A DNA stretch of 64,000 nucleotides from CBDFFW01 sp965246945 (GCA_965246945.1 CBDFFW010000001.1:186001-250000); one strand, 5' to 3'; shown: positions 33,163 to 42,691, counted from the first letter of the stretch. Program-made: numbers and translations. The notes: generated by a model from the letters alone, not told the origin.

Positions 33163-34176
33163 TTAAACTGGCAAGCGGCCAGCGGCAAGTAAGATACCAG
33201 CAATAAAAATAACCCAAACGAGGCTAAATGGCAGGAAGATTTTCCAGCCCAGGCGCATCAATTGGTCATACCGATACCGCGGAACCGTACCGCGGACCCA
33301 AACCATGGTGAACAGGCACCCGAAGATTTTCAGGGCGAACCAGATTGGGCCAGGCACAAAAGCCAGGAAATGGATATTAAATGGCGGCAGCCACCCGCCC
33401 AAAAACAGAATGGTGGTCAGCGCCGACATCACCATCATGTTGATATATTCCCCTAAGAAAAACAGCACGAAGGCGAAAGAGCTGTATTCGACGTTGTAAC
33501 CGCCCACCAATTCCGATTCGCCCTCCGGCAAATCAAATGGCGCGCGGTTGGTTTCCGCCAGCGCGGAAACGAAAAACACCACCAGCATCGGCAGCAGCAA
33601 AATCTGCAGCCACCATGGGCGCGGTGCCAGCACGATTTCAGATAGATTCAGCGAGCCGGTCGCCAATAACACGGTCACAATCACCAAGCCAATCGATACT
33701 TCGTAAGACACCATTTGCGCGGCTGAACGCAGGCCGCCGAGAAACGCATAGCGGGAATTGGAAGCCCAACCCGCCATGATAATGCCGTAAACCCCCATCG
33801 AAGAAATGGCGAACATATACAGTAAGCCGACATTAATATCGGCCACCGCAAAATGCGGCGCAATCGGGATCACCGCCCAGGCCATCAGTGACAGGATAAA
33901 GGTTAGCATCGGAGCCAGAAAAAAGACCAAGCGGTTGGCACCGCTGGGGATAATCGTTTCTTTGGTCAGTAATTTCAGTGCATCGGCAAAACTTTGCAAC
34001 AAACCAAACGGGCCAACCACATTCGGGCCCTGCCGTAATTGGATTAACCCCAACACTTTGCGTTCGCCGTAAACCACATAAGCGGTGGTTAGCATCACCA
34101 CGCCAACGGTCAGCACAATTTGCAGCACGATCCAAAAACCGGGCAACAGATAAGTATGGTAAAAATCAGGCGCCAT
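33163..34176 (-). CDS. nuoH: NADH-quinone oxidoreductase subunit H
   Basis: A full-length 337-residue NuoH with eight hydrophobic helices. Diagnostic segments are VYGERKVLGLIQLRQGPNVVGPFG at the N-terminal side and RAPFDLPEGESELVGGYNVEYSS in the middle. NuoH is the membrane subunit of complex I that contacts the quinone-binding site and the peripheral arm. Other nuo genes are not next to it: rpmG lies on one side and a small exported protein gene on the other. This solitary position is unusual, because nuoH normally lies within nuoA-N. Confidence 0.95.
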   Translation of the reverse strand: MAPDFYHTYLLPGFWIVLQIVLTVGVVMLTTAYVVYGERKVLGLIQLRQGPNVVGPFGLLQSFADALKLLTKETIIPSGANRLVFFLAPMLTFILSLMAWAVIPIAPHFAVADINVGLLYMFAISSMGVYGIIMAGWASNSRYAFLGGLRSAAQMVSYEVSIGLVIVTVLLATGSLNLSEIVLAPRPWWLQILLLPMLVVFFVSALAETNRAPFDLPEGESELVGGYNVEYSSFAFVLFFLGEYINMMVMSALTTILFLGGWLPPFNIHFLAFVPGPIWFALKIFGCLFTMVWVRGTVPRYRYDQLMRLGWKIFLPFSLVWVIFIAGILLAAGRLPV

Positions 34177-34230
34177 GTGCGGCTTAAATTACGCGCGTTG
34201 CGCCAACGCTGCAAGCATCCTTAACTACCC

Positions 34231-34686
34231 TTATTGAGAAACTTTAAAAGGTCCAGTTGTCCAAAGAGGTTTACTGACAATACCAGCAACATCTTTAACA
34301 TGATCCCAAGAGTCAATTTGATAAAGTGCAGGCTTTTTAATATAGGGGTCAAGCACTTCAATTTTAAATCCAGTCATAGATTGGCCTGGGGCAATATCAT
34401 GAGAATATGGCAGTGATGCATCGTTATTTTGCCATAAGACAAATGAAAAACCGTCAGTCGTGTAAGTCCAGCCGGCTGGTGTGCCAGTAACTTTTATTGG
34501 CGTATGAAAATCTAAAGAAAAAGAGGTTGCATAATAACTGCTATTTTTAGCTTCATCGTTAACAACCGTATAAGCCCATTCATCGCCAGTATGGCTTATA
34601 TTCACATATGCTTTAAGCGTTTGTATTTCTGCATGTGCATTTACACATAACAATAGCATGAGAATAAACAGAATAGTTTTACGCAT
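34231..34686 (-). CDS. Small exported protein, unknown
   Basis: A 151-residue protein with an N-terminal signal peptide (MRKTILFILMLLLCVNAHA). The mature part is rich in Tyr, Trp, Ser and Thr and probably all beta: YVNISHTGDEWAYTVVND, then YATSFSLDFHTPIKV. It contains no Cys pair. The pattern suggests a small extracellular beta-sandwich domain. No family recognised. Confidence 0.6.
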   Translation of the reverse strand: MRKTILFILMLLLCVNAHAEIQTLKAYVNISHTGDEWAYTVVNDEAKNSSYYATSFSLDFHTPIKVTGTPAGWTYTTDGFSFVLWQNNDASLPYSHDIAPGQSMTGFKIEVLDPYIKKPALYQIDSWDHVKDVAGIVSKPLWTTGPFKVSQ

Positions 34687-34726
34687 GTTTCACAAATCTC
34701 AATTCTTTGGTTTATCTGCTAAGCCA

Positions 34727-35611
34727 TTAAATGCCCTGCAGACAAGCCTGCATTTCGGTGGGATCGCCGTTGCAGTGCAGCAAGAGATCAACACCGGCGG
34801 CCAAGGTGCGGCGTGCGCGTGCAGCAAAATCGCCTTGGAGAGCGTGCATGGAAAGATCGTCCGATAATAGCGTGCCGGTGAAGCCAATGGTTTCCCGAAT
34901 ATATCGTACCGTTTTGGCGGAATAGGTCGCCACTTCATTGTCCAGAGCCGTGTAGGTGATATGCGCCAACATCGCCCAGGTGGCATTGTTTAAAATACGG
35001 AATGGCAGAAAATCAGTTTGTTCTAGTGTTGCTAATTCGGCATCCACCACCGGCAGCGCCAAGTGGCTATCGACTGCGGCGCGGCCATGGCCGGGGATGT
35101 GTTTGATGATCGGACGGACGCCGTGCTCGGTAAAAGCTTGCATGGCGATATTCCCTAAATGAGCGACGATTTGGGGATCAGTATGAAAGGCGCGGTCACC
35201 GATAATGTTATCCGCACCAGGGCTTGGGATATCCAGGCAGGGCGCACAAACGGTGTTGATACCGCTAGTCAATAAGGTTTCGGCAATCACCTGGCAAGCC
35301 TGGACCAGGCTGGCTTCGGCCATGGTTGGCGCGCGGTCATACAATGTGCCAAACCAGCCCATGCAGGGCAGCGCCGGCCAATGCGGCGGCTGCAACCGCA
35401 TCACCCGCCCGCCTTCCTGGTCGATCAAAATGGGGATTTCGGCATCGCCAGCCAGTTCGCGCAAACTATCCGTCAATGCTTGAATTTGCGGCGGCATTTG
35501 GCAATTGCGCTTAAACAAAATATAGCCGGCCGGCTTCACTTCGCGGAAAAATCCACGCTCCCAGTTATTCAGCTGCAAGTCGCTAAGGCCAAAAATGATG
35601 GGCGAGGTCAT
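34727..35611 (-). CDS. nagZ: Beta-N-acetylhexosaminidase NagZ (GH3)
   Basis: This 294-residue GH3 enzyme has ILIDQEGGRVMRL (62-73), the KHIPGHGRAAVDSH loop (170-183) with the His/Asp pair that assists catalysis, and the nucleophile Asp in LLSDDLSM (Asp 251). NagZ removes GlcNAc from anhydro-muropeptides during peptidoglycan recycling, in the cytoplasm. It is somewhat shorter than E. coli NagZ (341). In many alphaproteobacteria it precedes scpA, scpB and tat genes; here they are not adjacent. Confidence 0.93.
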   Translation of the reverse strand: MTSPIIFGLSDLQLNNWERGFFREVKPAGYILFKRNCQMPPQIQALTDSLRELAGDAEIPILIDQEGGRVMRLQPPHWPALPCMGWFGTLYDRAPTMAEASLVQACQVIAETLLTSGINTVCAPCLDIPSPGADNIIGDRAFHTDPQIVAHLGNIAMQAFTEHGVRPIIKHIPGHGRAAVDSHLALPVVDAELATLEQTDFLPFRILNNATWAMLAHITYTALDNEVATYSAKTVRYIRETIGFTGTLLSDDLSMHALQGDFAARARRTLAAGVDLLLHCNGDPTEMQACLQGI

Positions 35612-35701
35612 AAAGCATTTATAATTTCCGCTTATTATTTGTCATCATCCGTTATGTAACTATTTGGCATAAGCTAAATGAGCTACTAGATTTGCTAAAC
35701 T

Positions 35702-36757
35702 ATGGAGTTCGATTTTATTCAAACAGATTATGAAATACCATCCGTTGGACGGCAGTTATCTGAAAATATTATAGCTGCTTCAACAGACCTGCTGAGAACT
35801 GACATTCCGAATATATACAGATATTTGGCAAATATTTTAAGCCGTATACCAGCTAATGGTAACACAATTTGCTTTACACAAGCAGCAGTTGATCCTTTAG
35901 CTGCATTGGCTGCTAGATGTTATAAAATTACAACTGATACTGGTTTTACAGCGCAAACCTGTGAAAATTATCAAAGGTTGGGCGAATATGCCTTGTTGCT
36001 ATGCAATTTAAGCAATGTACCGCGTTTGATGACACAGCCAGATTTAATCAAACGGTTTGTTATGTGGCTAGATAGTGATGATGTAATTGATACCATTTGG
36101 TATCTAGATGATAAGGCGCAACAAGCAAAAAGCCAATCACCAGATAAGATACTGGCCATTGAGGGCGACGAAGAAACACATCAGCGGCTGCTGGCCTTAT
36201 GCGGACCAGATCAGTTACAAATGGTTTTTGAAAAGCCGCCAATCAAAGCTTTCACATTTAGAACTGAGCATTCAAGTTATCAATTTTCATCACAGCATAT
36301 CGCAATAAACTTAGATTGCCGGCGCACACATGCACATATGTGTGGAACTAAAGCTATTAGTAATTTAGCGCATGAATTTTGTCATCATAGCCAATCTCCT
36401 TATGATCGTTATGGAATAACCTCTTACTTAAAATTACCACACAAATCTGAGTTTGACCTAGCTTACTATGCATCTACGATTGAGCGTGAAGCTTATTTTT
36501 TCACCTATCTAACTTATCTTTTACGGGGCCAAATTCTGACAGATTTTAATAGCAGTTATCGCTGGAACAACGGAACAATTGCAGTACGGCCGCAACTTTC
36601 TTGGGCACAGCTAGGAGATATTGTACAAACGGACGACTGCAATGCTGATTTTCAATCTTTAGATGTATTGCGCAAGAATCTACATGACCTTGCGGCAGAT
36701 CCTGATACTAGATCTGGCAGCTCTAAATCACTATCAATTCTTACATATCCTCTCTAA
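35702..36757 (+). CDS. Unknown protein with HExxH metallopeptidase-like motif
   Basis: A 351-residue protein I cannot assign. Its C-terminal part has IAINLDCRRT, then a HEFCHH motif (about residues 225-230) and, about 35 residues on, EREAYFF, whose Glu could be a third zinc ligand. The N-terminal 200 residues are helical with scattered Cys. There is no signal peptide. The gene is AT-rich. The order strand, HEFxH, E-R-x-A recalls the gene at 32217, so the two may be distant relatives or the same minimal gluzincin fold. Start ATG 35702 lies between divergent nagZ and the sensor kinase gene. Confidence 0.6.
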   Translation: MEFDFIQTDYEIPSVGRQLSENIIAASTDLLRTDIPNIYRYLANILSRIPANGNTICFTQAAVDPLAALAARCYKITTDTGFTAQTCENYQRLGEYALLLCNLSNVPRLMTQPDLIKRFVMWLDSDDVIDTIWYLDDKAQQAKSQSPDKILAIEGDEETHQRLLALCGPDQLQMVFEKPPIKAFTFRTEHSSYQFSSQHIAINLDCRRTHAHMCGTKAISNLAHEFCHHSQSPYDRYGITSYLKLPHKSEFDLAYYASTIEREAYFFTYLTYLLRGQILTDFNSSYRWNNGTIAVRPQLSWAQLGDIVQTDDCNADFQSLDVLRKNLHDLAADPDTRSGSSKSLSILTYPL

Positions 36758-36769
36758 ATTAGCTCTTTA

Positions 36770-39199
36770 ATGGTTTACCCTGCACAATCATCAACATCGC
36801 TGGCGTTGCTGCCGCAGTGGGATGAAGCGGCCCGTTTGGCAGCGTTAGACAGTTATGAAATTTTGGATACCGAGCGGGAAGCGGCGTTTGATGATATTGT
36901 GAAACTGGCCGCCCAGATTTGCGGGGTGCCGGTTTCGTTAATTAGTTTGGTGGCCGGTGACCGTCAATGGTTTAAATCGGAAATTGGGGCGGGTCTGCAG
37001 GAAACGCCGCTCGATATATCTTTTTGCAAACATGCCATTCGCCAAGATGATTTAATGGTTGTGCCGGATGCGACCAAAGATGCCCGTTTTCAAAATAATG
37101 CATTGGTGACCGATAATCCGCATATTCGTTTTTATGCCGGTGCGACGCTTAAAACCCGCGAAGGATTACCCTTAGGCACATTGTGTATTCTTGATCAAAA
37201 ACCGCGTGATTTATCCGCACAAGAAGCATTTACTTTGCAAGCATTGGCGCGCCAGGTGATGAGCCAATTAGAATTGCGGCGGGCATTACGCGAAAAAGAA
37301 CGCAGCGAAACGCGGTTGCATCAATTGGCCGATTCCATGTTGCAATTGGCGTGGATGATTGATGTGGATGGTAAATTCGCTTGGTTCAATCAGCGGTTTT
37401 ATGAATATACCGGTTTAAGCGAAAGCGAAATGGCGAATGATGATGTGCGGCGGCAGCTAATTCATCCGGCCCAGCGCGCTGAGGTGTTACAGCGGCAAGC
37501 GGCGGCGATTGCCGCTGGGCAGAGTTGGGAAGATACCTTACAGATCCGCGCTCAGAACGGTGAATATCGCTGGTTTTTGGCGCGCCTGGTACCGTTCCGC
37601 GATGAGCACGGACAGGTGATCCGCTGGTTTGGCACCTGTACGGATGTGACCGAACAGCATGAAAGCGATTTGCGGTTTCGCAACATGGCCAATTCGATTA
37701 GTCATATGATTTGGGTGACCCAGCCCGATGGTTATCACGAATATTATAACCGCCGCTGGTATGAATATACCGGCGTGCCAGAAGGTTCAACCGATGGCAC
37801 CAAATGGAACGGCATTTTTCACCCAGATGATCAAGAACGCGCCAATATACGCTGGCACCATTCGTTGAACACTGGTGAGCCCTATGAAATTGAATACCGC
37901 TTGCGGCGGTATGACGGCGTGTATCGCTGGGTTTTAGGGCGCGCTGAATGTGTGAAAGACGAGCAGGGCAATATTACCAAATGGTATGGCACCTGCACCG
38001 ATATTCAAGAATTGGTAGATGCGCGCCAGCAGGCAGAGTCTGCCAATTTAGCGAAGTCTGATTTTCTGGCGAATATGAGCCATGAAATTCGTACGCCAAT
38101 GAATGCGGTGATTGGGCTTTCCAATATTTTGGCGATGAGCCAGCCGTTGACCGCCAAGCAGCTGGATATGATTAAAACCCTGCAGATGAGCGCGGATTCA
38201 CTGCTCGCGCTGATTAATGACTTGCTGGATATTTCTAAAATCGAAGCCCGCACCGTTTCACTGGAACATATTCCATTTGATCTGGCGCAATTGATCCAAG
38301 AAATTATCAGCATGATGGCCATGCGCAGTCAGGAAAAAGGTTTAACCTTTACGGTTGATGATCGCAGCATCCGCAGCCGTTTATTCGTGGGCGACCCCAC
38401 GCGGTTGCGGCAGATTTTATTAAATTTATGCAGCAATGCGGTGAAGTTTACGGAAACTGGTGGCATCGATATTCAAATTGGTTGTGAACCGGCAGCGCTA
38501 CCGCAAATAGACAAAATTTCCATCACCGTGCGCGATACCGGTATTGGTATTGCTGGCGATAAGTTAAATGCCATCTTCCAAAAGTTTACCCAAGCCGATA
38601 GCTCAATTAACCGCAAATATGGCGGCACGGGTTTGGGGCTGGCGATTACCAAAATGCTTACCGAAATTATGGGCGGCAGCATTCGTGTCGACAGTGTGCT
38701 AGGGCAAGGTTCAGCCTTTACGGTGACTTTTGAATGGCCAGTCAGCTTAGCGGCACAAATGGTTAAAACTACGCCAGTTAAAGTAATTGCCGATATGGCG
38801 GCCAGCCATAAACCCAAAGTATTATTGGTGGAAGATTACCCAGCCAATATTTTGGTGGCGACCGCTTTTCTAGGCAGTTTCGGTTATGATTACGATGTGG
38901 CCAATAATGGTTTGGAGGCCATTGAGTTTGTTAAAGCGGGTCACCATTACGTAGCCATTTTAATGGATGTGCAAATGCATGGCTTGAACGGTTTTGAAGC
39001 CACCCAATTTATTCGGGAATATGAAACCCAAACGGGCAAACCACCAGCAATTATTATTGGGATGACAGCGCATGCTTTGGCGGGTGACCGCGCCCGCTGT
39101 ATTGCAGCTGGCATGAATGATTATATCGCCAAACCGTTTAATCCGGATGAACTGGAAGATAAGCTGGCCAATGCGCGGGATCAGGCGGCAAAGCTGTAA
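36770..39199 (+). CDS. Hybrid sensor histidine kinase (GAF-PAS-PAS-HisKA-HATPase-REC)
   Basis: An 809-residue soluble hybrid kinase. A GAF domain (about 25-165) is followed by two PAS/PAC domains (about 185-300 and 305-425). The dimerisation domain contains the phospho-His in MSHEIRTPMNAV (His 438), and the ATPase domain has NLCSNAVKFTETGG, DTGIGI and the GGTGLGLAI box. The C-terminal receiver has the acidic pair at VLLVEDYP, the phospho-Asp 733 in LMDVQM, and the conserved Lys in IAKPF. No membrane helices, so it senses cytoplasmic signals. No partner regulator or phosphotransferase is adjacent, so the output is unknown. Confidence 0.93.
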   Translation: MVYPAQSSTSLALLPQWDEAARLAALDSYEILDTEREAAFDDIVKLAAQICGVPVSLISLVAGDRQWFKSEIGAGLQETPLDISFCKHAIRQDDLMVVPDATKDARFQNNALVTDNPHIRFYAGATLKTREGLPLGTLCILDQKPRDLSAQEAFTLQALARQVMSQLELRRALREKERSETRLHQLADSMLQLAWMIDVDGKFAWFNQRFYEYTGLSESEMANDDVRRQLIHPAQRAEVLQRQAAAIAAGQSWEDTLQIRAQNGEYRWFLARLVPFRDEHGQVIRWFGTCTDVTEQHESDLRFRNMANSISHMIWVTQPDGYHEYYNRRWYEYTGVPEGSTDGTKWNGIFHPDDQERANIRWHHSLNTGEPYEIEYRLRRYDGVYRWVLGRAECVKDEQGNITKWYGTCTDIQELVDARQQAESANLAKSDFLANMSHEIRTPMNAVIGLSNILAMSQPLTAKQLDMIKTLQMSADSLLALINDLLDISKIEARTVSLEHIPFDLAQLIQEIISMMAMRSQEKGLTFTVDDRSIRSRLFVGDPTRLRQILLNLCSNAVKFTETGGIDIQIGCEPAALPQIDKISITVRDTGIGIAGDKLNAIFQKFTQADSSINRKYGGTGLGLAITKMLTEIMGGSIRVDSVLGQGSAFTVTFEWPVSLAAQMVKTTPVKVIADMAASHKPKVLLVEDYPANILVATAFLGSFGYDYDVANNGLEAIEFVKAGHHYVAILMDVQMHGLNGFEATQFIREYETQTGKPPAIIIGMTAHALAGDRARCIAAGMNDYIAKPFNPDELEDKLANARDQAAKL

Positions 39200-39226
39200 A
39201 ACAGGCGCATTCGGCAGCTCTATTTC

Positions 39227-40393
39227 TTATTGAGCCGATCCCAATTGCTCGGCATAGCTCCATTTAATCCAGGCCAGGCAGCGTTTCACATCTTCGGCTT
39301 CAACAGTAGGGCCGCACCACAGGCGGAAAGCAGGCGGGGCGAGCATATGATTGCGAATATCATACCCGCCGCCATGGCTTTCCACGCGGTCGCAAATATT
39401 TTTAACAAACGTGCGGTGCTGTTCTTCGCCTAACCCCGTAACTTTCGGATTGATGATTTTGAAGCAGACCGAAATGGGCGAGCGGTATTTGGCATCCGTC
39501 GCCAAAAACGCAAAATCAGGATTTTCGCCCAGCCATTTTTCAATTTCATGAAAATTGCGTTCAGTGCGCTGGCATAATTCGGTCAGCCCGCCAACCTGTT
39601 CGCACCAGCGCAAGGCATCCAGTGCATCTTCGACCGCCAGCATCGACGGCGTGTTAATCGTCTCGCCTTTGAAAAAGCCCATACTCACTTCACCTTTTTT
39701 CATCAGGCGGAAAATTTTAGGCAGGGGGATGTTCGGCGTATATTCTTGTAGCCGCTGTAGCGCACGGGGAGAGAGCACCAGCATGCCATGCTGCGCTTCA
39801 CTGCCCAGACTTTTTTGCCAGCTGAAGGTGGTCACATCCAGTTTATCCCAATCCAAAGGCACGGCAAAGGCAGCGGAAATCGCATCGCAAAACACCAGCC
39901 CTTGGCGGTCAGTGCTAATCCAACTAGCATCCTGCACATACACACCACTGGTGGTGCCATTCCAGCAAAATACGATATCGTGATCGGAATTAACCTGAGT
40001 TAGATCCGGCATTTGGCCGTAATCCACATCATAGGCATTCACCTGCGGTAGTTTAAGCTGTTTGGTGATATCGGTCAGCCAATCTTTGCCAAAGGCTTCC
40101 CAGGATAATACATCAACCGGACGTGGGCCCAGCATGCTCCACAATGCCATCTCCACCGCGCCGGTATCGGAAGCGGGGGTAATGCCGATCACGTAATCGT
40201 CCGGAATTTGTAGAATGTTGCGGCAGCGCGTAATCACTTCCTGAATTTTCACCATCGCTTCTTTGGAGCGGTGGGAACGGCCCACCAAGGCATCTGACAA
40301 GGCTGCAATGGTCCACCCCGGCCGTTTCGCACAGGGCCCCGATGAAAAGCACGGATTGATCGGTTTTTCCAGCGGCGGTGCGTTCATAGACAT
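39227..40393 (-). CDS. serC: Phosphoserine aminotransferase (alphaproteobacterial/archaeal type)
   Basis: The 388-residue protein belongs to the SerC form found in alphaproteobacteria and archaea: FSSGPCAKRPGW at the N-terminus, a GRSHRSKE segment, TTSGVYV, and the PLP-binding Lys 194 in SWQKSLGSEAQHG. It makes phosphoserine from phosphohydroxypyruvate and glutamate, the second step of serine synthesis, and can serve pyridoxine synthesis. serA, its usual partner, is not adjacent. It is convergent with the sensor kinase gene. Confidence 0.94.
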   Translation of the reverse strand: MSMNAPPLEKPINPCFSSGPCAKRPGWTIAALSDALVGRSHRSKEAMVKIQEVITRCRNILQIPDDYVIGITPASDTGAVEMALWSMLGPRPVDVLSWEAFGKDWLTDITKQLKLPQVNAYDVDYGQMPDLTQVNSDHDIVFCWNGTTSGVYVQDASWISTDRQGLVFCDAISAAFAVPLDWDKLDVTTFSWQKSLGSEAQHGMLVLSPRALQRLQEYTPNIPLPKIFRLMKKGEVSMGFFKGETINTPSMLAVEDALDALRWCEQVGGLTELCQRTERNFHEIEKWLGENPDFAFLATDAKYRSPISVCFKIINPKVTGLGEEQHRTFVKNICDRVESHGGGYDIRNHMLAPPAFRLWCGPTVEAEDVKRCLAWIKWSYAEQLGSAQ

Positions 40394-40432
40394 GCCACTA
40401 TTTTCGCCGATGCTCGCGAGATGGCAAGAAAT

Positions 40433-41206
40433 TTAAGCAGCCGAATAATTGGCTAAAGCGGTTATCATTTGCGGTGAATTTAAAGTGCGAGCAATTATTG
40501 CAGCATTTAGTTGAGCGGCATGGCGTGGAGGCGGCGCGCCTTTAATAACAAGTGGTAATTCATCGATTAATCTGAAAAATGCATCAAATTCGCTGGGAAT
40601 TTCAGAAGCTTGCTCAGTTATTCGCTTTTTAACGAAAGTAGCTGATTCACGCAAATAAGCGACATTTCCACTGATATCAGTTGTACTCATATTATCCTGC
40701 ACATGCCGCATCATATAACATGTCTTAATACGACCAGCATTTTCAGCGCAAAGATTGAGGAGTTCAAGGCGTTGATAATCAATCAATGGATTTCGTTCAG
40801 TGCTGGCAAAAATAATTTTTGCCATATGTGTGAAAGCATCAATTCCCAGTTGAGCTGTGTTTTCCGTTAAGGACGGTAACAATAATGATAAAGGTGCATG
40901 AGCATATTTCACACTTTTGTAAAAAGGTTCAACTAGCGGCCCAAATAAATTGAAAGCGCGATTAAATGCATCATCTTCGAGGTAAAGCGCCGCAAGTTGC
41001 AATTTGGCTTCGATAACATCTACTTGGCGATCAGCTCGGTCAATAAAAACTTCACAGGCTTTTCTTTTGAATTGCCGACAGGCTATAGGATCTATTGATC
41101 TTTGCTGCAATCTGTAGACAAAACCTTGCCAAAATTTTTGAAAACGAGACCGTTTGGCATCGAAGGCGGGCAGCATTTTTGGTGCAGTTGATTTATCTAT
41201 ATCCAT
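40433..41206 (-). CDS. Hypothetical helical protein
   Basis: A 257-residue protein with no recognised domain. Amphipathic helices dominate, with charged N-terminal part (RSRFQKFWQGFVYRLQQRS) and a hydrophobic middle (APLSLLLPSLTENTAQLGIDAF). A repeat-like pattern of paired helices could be TPR- or ARM-like, which I cannot confirm. The gene is AT-rich relative to serC and stands alone. Its start is close to the tatB-like gene start, and the two are divergent. Confidence 0.6.
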   Translation of the reverse strand: MDIDKSTAPKMLPAFDAKRSRFQKFWQGFVYRLQQRSIDPIACRQFKRKACEVFIDRADRQVDVIEAKLQLAALYLEDDAFNRAFNLFGPLVEPFYKSVKYAHAPLSLLLPSLTENTAQLGIDAFTHMAKIIFASTERNPLIDYQRLELLNLCAENAGRIKTCYMMRHVQDNMSTTDISGNVAYLRESATFVKKRITEQASEIPSEFDAFFRLIDELPLVIKGAPPPRHAAQLNAAIIARTLNSPQMITALANYSAA

Positions 41207-41282
41207 TAAATACCCCTATTAATATAGCCTAGACCCGAGTCTAAAATATGCAAGATGGCAGCGAATTGGGTATAAAGAAGCG

Positions 41283-41762
41283 ATGTTGGGTTTGGGCTGG
41301 TCGGAAATTCTGCTTTGTGCGCTGGTTTTTGTGCTGGTGGTGCCCGCTGGGCAATGGCCGGAATATGGCGTTAAAATGGGCAAATGGTTGCGCGAATTGA
41401 AAGAGTTATTTGGCGGCCTGCAAAAAGAATTGCAGGCACCGTTTCAGGAATTGCAGACCGTTAAAAGTGAGCTTGGCACCAATTTTGATTTCACCACGCA
41501 TAACGCGCAAATTATGCAGCAATATCCCAGCCAGCATGCAGTGTCAGCGCAGCCGCCCGCTTTGTTTAATGATCTATCACAAATGCAGCCATTGATTACA
41601 CACCCGGCAAATCCAGTTGGGTTTCATTTGGCGGCCGGCCATCTGGATAACCCGCGACCAGATAATCCAATCGTGCATCATGAATTCCCGCCGGTTCCTG
41701 ATGCACCAGGATGGCAGCGCCCGGATAAGCCGCCTGCAGGCGCTGTTCCACCGCCTCCGTAA
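41283..41762 (+). CDS. TatB-like protein (Sec-independent translocase subunit)
   Basis: The 159-residue product begins MLGLGWSEILLCALVFVLVVP, followed by an amphipathic helix (WLRELKELFGGLQKELQ). This is the TatA/TatB layout: a short membrane helix, a hinge and an amphipathic helix. GWSEIL and the lack of the TatA F-G motif favour TatB. TatB takes part in recognising twin-arginine signal peptides. tatA and tatC are not adjacent. The last third is Pro-rich and is encoded by DNA antisense to the CDF gene end (41596-41762), so the natural C-terminus may have been extended. The CDF overlap is discussed in the findings. Confidence 0.75.
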   Translation: MLGLGWSEILLCALVFVLVVPAGQWPEYGVKMGKWLRELKELFGGLQKELQAPFQELQTVKSELGTNFDFTTHNAQIMQQYPSQHAVSAQPPALFNDLSQMQPLITHPANPVGFHLAAGHLDNPRPDNPIVHHEFPPVPDAPGWQRPDKPPAGAVPPPP

Positions 41763-42567
41763 TCGTGTGCGCGGTCGCTAGGGTAATGCTGGGTGTCAGT
41801 TCCAAATGAAATTCGATAAAGGTTTGATAGCCGCTAATGCGCGTGCGTAAATCATGCATGCCCTGCACACCGGAATGTGCGCGCACAATGGCGATGATTT
41901 TTTCGCGTTCGCCATCCGGCAATTCGCGGTCAAGCAACATATGGCCGGCACGCTGACCGGCAGCACAGGCAGTATAAATAATATAGCAGGCGATGACCAG
42001 GCCGCACACTGCATCCAGCCAGGGCACAGACCAAAAGATTTGCACGGCCAAACTGGCCAGCGCGGCAAAGTTGATAAGCAGATCATTGGTGTAGTGCAGA
42101 TAATCGGCTTCTACAGCTAGCGAGCCGGTTTTTTTAATCACCTGCCGCTGATATAGCAGCAAGCCGCCCGTGATGGCAGAGGCGATAATTAAACTAATCA
42201 CGCCAATCCAGGGCTGATCGATCGTGGCGGGCTGCCCGAAACGGGTGGCACTGCTCCATGCCAAATATAAACCGGCAATGCCTAAAAATTGAGCCTGGCC
42301 GAACGCCAATAGGGGTTCAAGCTTGCCATGGCCAAACCGGTGGGTGGCATCCGGCGGTTTGTAGGCGATGCGCAGGCCATACCAACCCAAAGCGCTCATC
42401 CCCCAATCGGCCACCGATTCTGCCGCCGCGCCCAATAGGCTGATGGAATGGGTAAATAAATAGGCCACACCCAGCACGGCAATAATAGCCAAAGCCGTGG
42501 CGTTGCTAAACACAAAAGCGCGGTTAGTCAGCGCCGCCCGTTCGGCAGGGATGGTGTGGAGCGACAC
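41596..42567 (-). CDS. CDF-family cation efflux transporter (FieF/ZitB-like)
   Basis: A 323-residue cation diffusion facilitator with six helices. The metal-binding pairs appear as AESVADWGMSAL in helix 2 and HYTNDLLINFAAL in helix 5; the first lacks the usual HxxxD form (SVAD) while the second keeps HxxND. RFGHGKLEPLLAF after helix 2 is the family signature. A C-terminal cytoplasmic domain follows (about 210-310) and ends with ILVHQEPAG. It exports divalent metal ions. Its 3' end overlaps the tatB-like gene on the opposite strand by 167 bases. Confidence 0.9.
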   Translation of the reverse strand: MSLHTIPAERAALTNRAFVFSNATALAIIAVLGVAYLFTHSISLLGAAAESVADWGMSALGWYGLRIAYKPPDATHRFGHGKLEPLLAFGQAQFLGIAGLYLAWSSATRFGQPATIDQPWIGVISLIIASAITGGLLLYQRQVIKKTGSLAVEADYLHYTNDLLINFAALASLAVQIFWSVPWLDAVCGLVIACYIIYTACAAGQRAGHMLLDRELPDGEREKIIAIVRAHSGVQGMHDLRTRISGYQTFIEFHLELTPSITLATAHTITEAVEQRLQAAYPGAAILVHQEPAGIHDARLDYLVAGYPDGRPPNETQLDLPGV

Positions 42568-42691
42568 TGGTTAAATTTAAGGCAATGTACCAAGCAAAGC
42601 AACGACGGCCTTGACGGAAAAATAAATCTGGTGTTTGCCTGATATATGCAAGGCATTGATCGGCAAACGATTTATCGCAGTATTTTCAATC

